From: a virus
Reading direction: 5' to 3' (one strand)
DNA length: 20,632 nucleotides
Virus record (IMG/VR): IMGVR_UViG_3300030333_003462
Location: 1 to 20,632 of that record
Positions within the stretch are counted from its first letter, which is position 1, and each line of letters opens with the position of its first letter. Of this stretch, positions 11,301 through 16,604 are shown piece by piece. The notes beneath the pieces were generated by a model. The model did no database searches. It had not been told where the DNA came from and saw nothing but the letters and a program-made list of their open reading frames with translations. The position numbers and the translations under genes are program-made.

Positions 11301-12827
11301 GATACTTTATTTGTTGAAAATATAGAAGGTGAAACTGGTTCTGTTGGATCTGGAAAAGAATTTGCTGTACAAAGTGCATCTGCTGGATTAGGATTAAGTT
11401 ACTATAGTGATGCAACTGGTGGTATAGTTGGATTGACTACTTATAAGATAAGAGAATCTACTTCAACTGGCGGTATACGTTCTGGAAATTATATTAAAGT
11501 ATCTCATTTTAATCATGGAATGTATTCCAGTACTAATAAAGTAACATTAAGTAATATTGAATCAAGTGTAGCACCAACTACGTTAAGTGCCACATTAAGT
11601 AATACTGAAACAACTTTAGTCAGTGTTGCAAATACTTCAAATTTCTCAGTGTTTGAGGGGCAAAATGTATCTGCAACCAATCCTGGATATATTAAAGTTG
11701 GTCAAGAAATTGTTAAATATAGTGCTGTAGGTTCTGGAACACTTACTATCGATACTAATGGTAGAGGAACTGATTCTACTGTTATTTCTTCACATGAAAA
11801 TAAGACTTCAGTTTACAAATATGAACTTAATGGAGTTTCTTTAAGGAGAATAAATACAACCCATACTGTTGCTGAACCCATTACTATAGATGATTATCAT
11901 ATAGCAGTTGATATGTCAACAAATGGTGTTGATAGAAGTGTTGATGGAACCCCAAGTGGATTCCCAAGACTTCAGTTCTCTAATGAGTCATCTGTTGGTG
12001 GTGATAATGTCAGAGCAACGGAGAACATAGCCTACACTGCTTTAATTCCTACTTATGATATTATCACACCAGGATCATTAACTTCTGTTAGTGGTCAAAT
12101 TAGAACCGTTACAGGCACAAGTGCTGGCGGTTCAGAGGGTTCATTTAATGATAGTGGATTTGAACCCGTAGGACTTAATGTATTAAATTCGTTAACTTCA
12201 CCTAGACTTGTATGTTCTAAGATAAATGAATCTACGTATTTAAGTGGTTTACCAAGAAATAAATCATTTACTACTGGAATAAATTTCTCATCTTCAGATA
12301 GTAATTTATCTCCAATACTTTACCTAGATACTGCATTCACAGAATTCAGAAATAGTCGTTTAAATAAACCAATAGTAGATTATCCTATTGATGGAAGAGT
12401 TAATTCAATTATAGATGATCCACATGCCGCAGTGTATGTATCTAATACCATAAATTTAAATAATCCAGCAACGTCTCTTAAAGTATTTGTATCTGCTTAT
12501 AGACATTCATCTGCAGATTTTAGAGTTCTTTATAGTTTAGTAAGAGCAGATTCTAGTGAAGTTAATCAATCATTTGAATTATTCCCAGGGTATGATAATT
12601 TAACATTTACTAATGAATCTGGATTTAAAGTGGTAGATGAATCTAAAAATAGTGGTCTACCAGATACTTTTGTTCCTGCTAGTTTATCTAATCAATTCTT
12701 AGAATATCAATTTACAGCAAATAATCTTGATTTATTTACTGGATATACAATTAAGATTGTAATGTCTGGAACTAATCAAGCGTATCCACCAAGATTGAAA
12801 GAATTAAGGACAATAGCAGTAAGATGA
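5388..12827 (+). CDS. giant virion structural protein, DUF4815-type N-terminus
   Basis: At 2479 residues this is the largest gene in the window. The N-terminus, with YYDDFD, FYKVLFKPGYPVQARELT and LQGQINDFGTHMFKEGSVV, is typical of DUF4815 proteins found next to baseplate genes in marine T4-like phages. Later blocks I recall as conserved in these proteins are RDIGYIEDRVENLEQ (about 1122, probably helical or coiled coil), LKPFTRYYQF (about 1374) and a module from GDPLAQTF (1613) to LKFKLYKADF (about 1800). A GYIKVGQEIVKY...GVSLRRINTTH module spans about 2070-2165. Three 'G--SG-(T)A-(V/I)' modules lie near residues 98-112, 475-515 and 865-915. There is no signal peptide or catalytic motif. It follows gp8 by 6 nt and fills the space of T4 gp9-gp11, so it probably forms the outer baseplate or its fibre attachment network. 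The exact role is unproven. Confidence 0.85.
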   Translation: MTQKTNLNISPYYDDFDAEKNFYKVLFKPGYPVQARELTGLQSILQGQINDFGTHMFKEGSVVIPGNLVYDGQFYAVKLNSSNLGVDISLYINNFVGKKITGQVSGVTAKIQHVELSGADVDDITIYVKYIDSDNNFVFTQFEDGESLSATENVEYGNTTIVAGSPFATLLSANSTATGSAASIGDGVFFIRGYFVNVEKQTIVLDYYTNTPSYRVGLQIDETIVNAKEDESLYDNAKGFTNYAAPGADRFKIGLSLTKKLLTDTNDTDFVEILRVKNGKLQKFNNKTQYNIIKDWIAERTYDESGDYAVDPFNPSVHNSLNDRIGNNGIYFDNEKTEDGNTPSDDLMCVKISPGKAYVRGYDVDKIGTSIVDVDKPRETEKIENSSIPFNMGNLLQVNNVTGIPKQRATIDLYNRLVGDSGAKIGDARVYTINLTSSEYSNGSTKYDLRLYDIQTYTKLTLNQSVDADDIPTTAFVKGKSSGASGYAVYAGGNSEYIYLRQTSGNFAKGEGLIVNGIEISRIINEFVVYGTQNIKSVKQTGASGYPDFTADAVLERFRMPGSINQITMPAIISGLSTVTSGGLPFTGIRTDTILSYNRPGFSTDTYNRVSSVATDSLSLVLSSVSSGAAVTGVYDGQILSAFNPSSSRPQGDQTLVTPFAMGPVISNEGGLYVRLPDSNVSTVDLTGSTLTISEQITGESTDSDGELTFNLSSVGITSAAYEAFDEERYSVTYSTGIQAPIARDQFELSNNIITIRGLRASQSNVVVDTTLSKFGIQSKVKQYNRSASLVVSRSKYKQSGVGVNTSNADGLTYNKYYGVRVQDEEICLNYPDVAKVVSVYESLDSSDPTLDEIQFTSTASVHTNAIVGEHIVGNTSKAIARVVSSPSANTLKIVYLTGDKLSVGETVVFDESKLTTEVEIITSGSYKIITDSFSLDKGQRDQYYDYSRLVRNNGVSEPAKRLLIVFDYYSVPSTDDGDVFTVLSYDKERFAQDIPVIGRSRIRASDTLDFRPRVAVFDPSTTTGSPFDFSSRSFDSTPKYLLSADESSILGYDYYLPRIDKLYLDKFGKFVYEKGQSEKFPKAPEKNDELMQIATINLPPYLYNPQDASLSLIDNRRYTMRDIGYIEDRVENLEQVTTLSLLELDTQTLQVQDADGRNRFKSGFFVDPFTNSSRTNRRLSKIQINSQANELVPIISRNSIASQLATLEVSIPENEDFGENYPTIDPNIQKTGNAVTLKYDEIDWLEQPMATRAENINPFHVVVYTGNVQLNPVNDTWVRTVQLEDSNISITRSDIFTQEIDIQGQDVLITNRRQEGDGGRVVSSETVTEVDTRQTITENAFSVDDVNTRNQLISSGSESFMRSRNTEFVVSNLKPFTRYYQFLDGNSGVDFIPKLIEIATDSTLDIAGASDAFEIGETVIGSVGNVDLIEFRLCSPRHKFGQFNSPTSIYNVNPYNKTEAISESYSTSSKILNVDTKSLSNQAQGLYSGYLTQGMKLVGQTSRAEAYVKDLRLISDNFGDVIGTFFLRDPNSSPVPPVRIETGTKTFKLSSSSTNERGIPGSNTISFAESRYSSQGSVNRWQNEVTTTTTNVTAIANVNTFTNVTTEEVQYGDPLAQTFIVGGNVEAPSDIDLSDDVNGVFLTSVDLFFAEIDSGNAPVRIEVRTVELGLPTLNVIGKPVTLRPKTTDVNGNVVDNIETSVDGSVATNVKFPEPIYLAPGREYAIVALAPTSDEYLLWTAVMQERSVSVTDIPPDENALSSVYERQFALGSLFKSQNGSIWTTNQNQDLKFKLYKADFTSSTGTAYFYNPDLDESNDYILKLNSDPIRTLTKTATIGITTVPGSDSSLVGILTVGQKIAGVSDKGGSAIIVGRGSSVSNLGIKTTETGVNYTTDSSVDTFNYVGSGSGLKLNITNVDATTGAISKVAFTSVKGERGTGYQVGDVIGIVTSTAGNQGSGAKITIAGISTDIDTLFVENIEGETGSVGSGKEFAVQSASAGLGLSYYSDATGGIVGLTTYKIRESTSTGGIRSGNYIKVSHFNHGMYSSTNKVTLSNIESSVAPTTLSATLSNTETTLVSVANTSNFSVFEGQNVSATNPGYIKVGQEIVKYSAVGSGTLTIDTNGRGTDSTVISSHENKTSVYKYELNGVSLRRINTTHTVAEPITIDDYHIAVDMSTNGVDRSVDGTPSGFPRLQFSNESSVGGDNVRATENIAYTALIPTYDIITPGSLTSVSGQIRTVTGTSAGGSEGSFNDSGFEPVGLNVLNSLTSPRLVCSKINESTYLSGLPRNKSFTTGINFSSSDSNLSPILYLDTAFTEFRNSRLNKPIVDYPIDGRVNSIIDDPHAAVYVSNTINLNNPATSLKVFVSAYRHSSADFRVLYSLVRADSSEVNQSFELFPGYDNLTFTNESGFKVVDESKNSGLPDTFVPASLSNQFLEYQFTANNLDLFTGYTIKIVMSGTNQAYPPRLKELRTIAVR

Positions 12828-13033
12828 TAAAAGTTGAAGGATATCCTAATTTATATCGTGATGAAAAAAGTGGTGCTATAGTTAATTGTGATTCTATAGG
12901 ATACAATGAATATGTTAATTCTTTACGTCAAAAAGAATTGCAAAAAAATGAGTTAGATAAAATGAAAGAGGATATTGATGAAATTAAATCTCTTCTTAAA
13001 TTATTGACAATGGATAAGAATATAAATATCTAA
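12824..13033 (+). CDS. small conserved hypothetical protein with coiled-coil tail (69 aa)
   Basis: It starts in the ATGA overlap with the stop of the giant DUF4815 gene (4-nt overlap), which suggests translational coupling; AAGGA lies 13 nt upstream. The N-terminal half carries GYPNLYRDEKSGAIVN and YNEYVNSLRQ, a pattern I recall from short unnamed proteins in the same place in cyanophage genomes. The C-terminal half (about residues 36-63) is Lys/Glu/Asp/Leu-rich with hydrophobic residues spaced as in a helix (MKEDIDEIKSLLKLL) and is probably a coiled coil. Function is unknown. Coupling to the giant protein suggests a minor structural part or an assembly factor for it. Its last codons contain the second late promoter. 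Confidence 0.75.
   Translation: MIKVEGYPNLYRDEKSGAIVNCDSIGYNEYVNSLRQKELQKNELDKMKEDIDEIKSLLKLLTMDKNINI
13021..13028 (+). promoter_or_regulatory. T4-type late promoter (TATAAATA)
   Basis: A second perfect TATAAATA, inside the same 14-mer (TATAAATATCTAAA, 13021-13034) as at 3808. It lies within the last codons of the 69-residue gene, whose stop TAA (13031-13033) is part of the 14-mer, and 30 nt before the ATG at 13059. It would drive the 111-aa gene, the fibre gene and gp13-gp17. Confidence 0.75.
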
Positions 13034-13058
13034 AGATAATATAGTATTTGGTTGAATA

Positions 13059-13394
13059 ATGGCAGTATACGTATCTAACATCACAATCGAACAAGGTTAT
13101 GATTTCGATACCTCTTTTCAGTTGGAGGATACAAGAACGAATGCTCCTCTAAATTTAGTCGGAGCTGCTTCAACAGCTCATATAAGAAAAACTTATACCA
13201 GTGCCACTTCTGTTTCTTTCGGAACAACTATATCACAACCTGAAAATGGTATTATTTCAATATCAATGGCAGCATCTAAAACCTTAACATTGAAGCCAGG
13301 TAGATATGTTTATGACGTGAAAATAACCACTAGTGGAAAAGATTACAAAGCTGTTGAAGGATCAGCATTAGTACGAGCAGGGGTAACTAGGTAA
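13059..13394 (+). CDS. small structural-type protein of unknown function (111 aa)
   Basis: The protein has no signal peptide and no membrane segment. Its pattern is alternating beta strands: 'ITIEQGYDFDTSFQLED', 'PLNLVGAASTAHIRK', 'GIISISMAASKT', 'PGRYVYDVKIT' and a terminal 'EGSALVRAGVTR'. The 'GxYxYDV' and 'EGxxxVxxxVTR' endings resemble small beta-sandwich proteins encoded beside baseplate and fibre genes in tailed phages; I place it there on pattern only. It follows the late promoter at 13021 and no strong Shine-Dalgarno sequence is visible. The stop overlaps the fibre start by one base (TAATG). It could be a fibre adaptor or a baseplate component. Function is not established. Confidence 0.7.
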   Translation: MAVYVSNITIEQGYDFDTSFQLEDTRTNAPLNLVGAASTAHIRKTYTSATSVSFGTTISQPENGIISISMAASKTLTLKPGRYVYDVKITTSGKDYKAVEGSALVRAGVTR

Positions 13395-15745
13395 TGCCAA
13401 CGATAAACGATAGAATTGGATCTCAAAATGTAATTCGTGTACTATCCAATGCTTCCGCACCACCAACAAGAATAACTAATTTAACAGACGTTGATTCCAC
13501 AAGGAAAGATGAAGATGGAATGCTTCTGGTTTGGAATCTTTCTGACGAAAAGTTTTATATGACCGATACCCTGGATGCTCCAGGGTATTATTTTTCTAAT
13601 GCTAGTGGAATAACAACATTTGCAGGATCAACAGATTCATCATCAACAACTACTGGTGCGATAATTGTTGCTGGTGGTGTAGGAGTAGGAAAGAATTTAA
13701 ATATAGGTAATGATTTAACAGTTGCTGGAATTGCAACTTTCTCGAATGAAATTGATATTAATGCTGCTGTTGATATATTAAATGGATTAAATGTTGCTGG
13801 AATTACAAGTGTAAAGTCACTTAGCATAGGTTCAACACAAGTAATCAGTAGTGCTAGAGAACTTCAAAATATTACATCTCTTGATTCAACAACCACAGCA
13901 ACTATTGAAGCTGCTATTGAGGTTGCACCAAATACATTTACAGATTTAAAAATTAGTGGTGTTTCTACCTTTATTGGTATTGCTACATTTGGTGGTGGAA
14001 TTGCAGTTCAGGCAGGAGTATCGACTTTTGATGCTGCTGTTGATATTAATGCTGGATTAGATGTTGATGGACAAACTGATTTAGATGAAGTAGTAATTGC
14101 TGGTGTTACTACATTCAATAATGCTGATGTAGTTTTCCAGGGTGCTGCTGGTGCTCAGAATATGACCTGGGATGCTTCTGAAAATGATTTAGAGTTTACT
14201 GATAGTGCCAGATTAAAATTTGGAAATAGTGATGATCTTGAGATATGGCATACAGGTAACAGTCATATAAAAAATTCTACTGGTGATCTTAAAATTCGTG
14301 GTGATTCGATCATACTTAGAAGAGCAGATGATAGTGAGAGATATCTTAAAGCTACTGTTAATGAGGATGTAATATTATATTATAATGACAATCAGAAATT
14401 TGCCACTACTGCCGAAGGTATTGATGTTACTGGACGCACTGAAACTGACCTCTTAAATGTCTCTGGTGTATCAACATTTGCTGGACTAATAGATGCCAAT
14501 GCTCGTCTTGATGTAGTTGGTGGTGCTAAACTAGATCAGTTAAATGTTACTGGTGTTACTACATTTTATGGTCCCCAAATCACTGTAGATCTTGGTGGAT
14601 TAGGAGTTCTTCACACAATCACTCCTGGTGGATTTTGGATAACTGGTATTGTAACTACCACCGATGTTAATATTAACAAAGGATTAAATGTAACTGGAAT
14701 TACGACCCTTGGTGATGATGTAAAAATAACTGCTGGTGGTTTAGATGTAACTGGTCTTTCTACTTTTAGAAGTGGTCTTAATGTAATTGGTCTTCTTGCA
14801 ACCAATGATGATGTAACCTTTACGGGTGATAATTATAATGCATTATGGGATAAGTCTACAAGTAAACTAAAATTCTATGACTTAGCACAAGCTACATTTG
14901 GTGACGGAAATGATTTGCAAATATATTCCGATGGAGCGTTTGGAATTATCAAAGGAAATGATAAAACAAAGATTACAGGAATTAGTGAACTAAATGTTAC
15001 TGGTGTATCAACATTTGCTGGACTAATAGATGCCAATGCTCGTCTTGATGTAGTAGGTGGTATAAATGGTGATCAATTATACGTAGCAATAGCAACGGTT
15101 ACTAATACTGCTACTTTCGAAAGTGGTATAGTTGCAGAGTCTAGTTTAGATGTTGATGGACAGACTGATTTAGATGTTCTTAATGTTGCTGAGACTGCTA
15201 CTTTCTCTGCTCTAATAGATGCTAATGCCCGTCTTGATGTAACAGGTGGTGCTAATGTAGATCAGTTAAATGTGGCAGGTATTGCTACATTTGGTGCTGT
15301 TGATATTAATGGCATAATAGACATTGATGGGCAGTTAGATGTAGATGAGTTAGTAGTTTCTGGTGTATCAACATTTAGTTCTGGTGTTGATATTAATGGT
15401 ACTCTAGATGTTGATGGTGATCTTCAGGTAGATGACCTTAATGTATCTGGTGTTTCTACATTTTCCAATACTGTTGATGTTAATGCAGATGTAGATATAT
15501 TACGAGGATTAAATGTAACAGGTGTTTCTACATTCGGTGATGATGTAACTATAACTGCTGGTGGTTTAAATGTTATAACAGGAATTGTAACTGCTACTGA
15601 ACTAGATATAGGTACTGGTGGTATTGATGTTGATGGACAGACTGATTTAGATGAATTAGTCGTTGCTGGAATAGCAACATTCTCAACAGATGTAAATATT
15701 ACTGGACTGCTTACCGCAGGAGCGATTGATGGAGGTTCGTATTAA
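13394..15745 (+). CDS. fibre-like repeat protein (783 aa)
   Basis: The N-terminal part (about residues 1-75) has a 'NLTDVDSTRKDEDGMLLVW' segment, followed by 'TTGAIIVAGGVGVGKNLNIG', typical of marine phage fibre proteins. The rest is a shaft of short beta repeats of the form 'LNV-GVSTF---(V/I)D-NA-LDV-GG', repeated more than ten times and consistent with a beta-helical trimeric fibre. Two copies of another module, 'DxSxxxLxFxDxAxxxFG-x-DLxI', interrupt the shaft near residues 257-345 and 476-530. The protein ends in shaft sequence (...GLLTAGAIDGGSY) with no recognisable tip or chaperone domain. It starts in a TAATG overlap with the 111-aa gene and ends in one with gp13. T4 has gp12 and wac here, but I see no sequence resemblance to either. 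A short tail fibre or whisker role is inferred. Confidence 0.8.
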   Translation: MPTINDRIGSQNVIRVLSNASAPPTRITNLTDVDSTRKDEDGMLLVWNLSDEKFYMTDTLDAPGYYFSNASGITTFAGSTDSSSTTTGAIIVAGGVGVGKNLNIGNDLTVAGIATFSNEIDINAAVDILNGLNVAGITSVKSLSIGSTQVISSARELQNITSLDSTTTATIEAAIEVAPNTFTDLKISGVSTFIGIATFGGGIAVQAGVSTFDAAVDINAGLDVDGQTDLDEVVIAGVTTFNNADVVFQGAAGAQNMTWDASENDLEFTDSARLKFGNSDDLEIWHTGNSHIKNSTGDLKIRGDSIILRRADDSERYLKATVNEDVILYYNDNQKFATTAEGIDVTGRTETDLLNVSGVSTFAGLIDANARLDVVGGAKLDQLNVTGVTTFYGPQITVDLGGLGVLHTITPGGFWITGIVTTTDVNINKGLNVTGITTLGDDVKITAGGLDVTGLSTFRSGLNVIGLLATNDDVTFTGDNYNALWDKSTSKLKFYDLAQATFGDGNDLQIYSDGAFGIIKGNDKTKITGISELNVTGVSTFAGLIDANARLDVVGGINGDQLYVAIATVTNTATFESGIVAESSLDVDGQTDLDVLNVAETATFSALIDANARLDVTGGANVDQLNVAGIATFGAVDINGIIDIDGQLDVDELVVSGVSTFSSGVDINGTLDVDGDLQVDDLNVSGVSTFSNTVDVNADVDILRGLNVTGVSTFGDDVTITAGGLNVITGIVTATELDIGTGGIDVDGQTDLDELVVAGIATFSTDVNITGLLTAGAIDGGSY
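13566..13588 (+). terminator. terminator-like hairpin inside the fibre gene
   Basis: ATACCCTGGA (13566-13575), loop TGC, then TCCAGGGTAT (13579-13588) form a perfect 10-bp stem. The tract TATTTTT follows directly (13589-13595). This is the shape of a Rho-independent terminator, but it lies within codons 58-65 of the fibre gene, about 540 nt downstream of the late promoter at 13021. It may attenuate transcription, protect or process mRNA, or be a coincidence of coding. Confidence 0.4.
14464..14517 (+). repeat. 54-nt exact direct repeat, copy 1
   Basis: Identical over 54 nt to 15001-15054, in the same reading frame, encoding GVSTFAGLIDANARLDV. Other shaft repeats are diverged at the DNA level, so this pair looks like a recent duplication or gene conversion. 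Confidence 0.9.
15001..15054 (+). repeat. 54-nt exact direct repeat, copy 2
   Basis: Second copy of the 54-nt direct repeat, 537 nt downstream of the first. 537 is a multiple of three, so recombination between the copies would delete or add 179 residues in frame. A diverged third relative lies near 15205-15250. Confidence 0.9.
15731..15736 (+). promoter_or_regulatory. strong Shine-Dalgarno (GGAGGT) for gp13
   Basis: GGAGGT lies 8 nt before the gp13 ATG at 15745, inside the last codons of the fibre gene. It is the clearest ribosome binding site in the window; most other genes here have weak ones or none visible. It supports this start and suggests that gp13 can be translated independently of the fibre gene. 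Confidence 0.75.
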
Positions 15746-16602
15746 TGGCAAAACCAGCAAGTAGAGAGGAATTAACTAATTATTGTTTAAGACAATTAGG
15801 TGAGCCTGTAGTTGAGATTAATGTTGCTGATGAGCAAATAGAGGATTTAATTGATGATGGTATACAATATTTCCAAGAACGTCATTTTGATGGTGTGGAA
15901 AGAATGTATTTGAAATATAAACTTACTGAAGATGATATTAATAGAGGACAGGCAACAAATGAGACTGGAAGTTCTAATACCTTAGGGATTACAACAACAT
16001 CAGGTATTTCAACAACTGTTAGTGGTATGTCTACTATGACTAATAGTTTTTATGAGACATCTAATTTTATACAAGTTCCAGATTCAGTAATTGGTGTAGA
16101 AAAAGTCTTTAAATTTGATAGTAGCACTATATCAGGTGGAATGTTTAGTATAAAGTATCAATTATTTTTGAATGATTTATACAAATTTAATTCTGTTGAC
16201 TTATTACAATATTCAATGACAAAAACTTATCTTGAGGATATTGATTTTCTATTGACTACAGATAAACAATTAAGATTTAATAAGAGGCAAGGTCGATTGT
16301 ATATTGATATGGATTGGGGTTCTGAAACTAAAGATACTTATTTAATTATTGATTGTTATAGGATTTTAGATCCTAATACTTTTACGAATGTATATAATGA
16401 CAGTTTCCTTAAGAAATATGTGACTGCACTTATAAAACGACAGTGGGGTCAAAATTTGCTTAAATTTAGAGGAACTAGACTTCCTGGTGGAGTTGAACTT
16501 AATGGTAGAGAGTTATATGAAGATGCTCAAAGAGAACTTGATGACATCAAGCAAAGAATGACTCAAGAATATGAATTACCACCTTATGACTTTATCGGAT
16601 AG
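15745..16602 (+). CDS. 13: neck protein gp13 (head completion)
   Basis: This is a 285-residue protein, close to T4 gp13 (309). gp13 binds the portal side of the filled head and, with gp14, forms the neck to which the tail joins. Family features visible are the N-terminal block 'NYCLRQLGEPVVEINVADEQIEDLIDDGIQYF' (residues about 12-43) and 'HFDGVERMYLKYKL'. A central 'MFSIKYQLFLNDLY' and 'LYIDMDWG' follow. The C-terminal block KKYVTALIKRQWGQNLLKF begins at residue 223, and the protein ends in ELPPYDFIG. Residues about 69-105 form a Ser/Thr/Gly-rich loop that looks like a variable insertion. The start overlaps the fibre stop (TAATG) and has a strong GGAGGT; gp14 begins 2 nt after the stop. The order gp13-gp14-gp15-gp16-gp17 is the T4 order. 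Confidence 0.92.
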   Translation: MAKPASREELTNYCLRQLGEPVVEINVADEQIEDLIDDGIQYFQERHFDGVERMYLKYKLTEDDINRGQATNETGSSNTLGITTTSGISTTVSGMSTMTNSFYETSNFIQVPDSVIGVEKVFKFDSSTISGGMFSIKYQLFLNDLYKFNSVDLLQYSMTKTYLEDIDFLLTTDKQLRFNKRQGRLYIDMDWGSETKDTYLIIDCYRILDPNTFTNVYNDSFLKKYVTALIKRQWGQNLLKFRGTRLPGGVELNGRELYEDAQRELDDIKQRMTQEYELPPYDFIG

Positions 16603-16604
16603 TT

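Noticed and set aside
13034-13058. A terminator or RNA gene in the longest gap between genes
   Set aside because: The gap is 25 nt of AT-rich sequence without a stem; no tRNA or other RNA gene was recognised anywhere in the window.
13162-13179. Hairpin GAGCTG / CTTCAA / CAGCTC in the 111-aa gene
   Set aside because: Only a 6-bp stem with no T-run after it; not distinguishable from chance.
14464-15054. The spaced identical repeats as a CRISPR-like array
   Set aside because: Only two exact copies, spaced 537 nt apart and fully within an open reading frame that encodes the same protein repeat.
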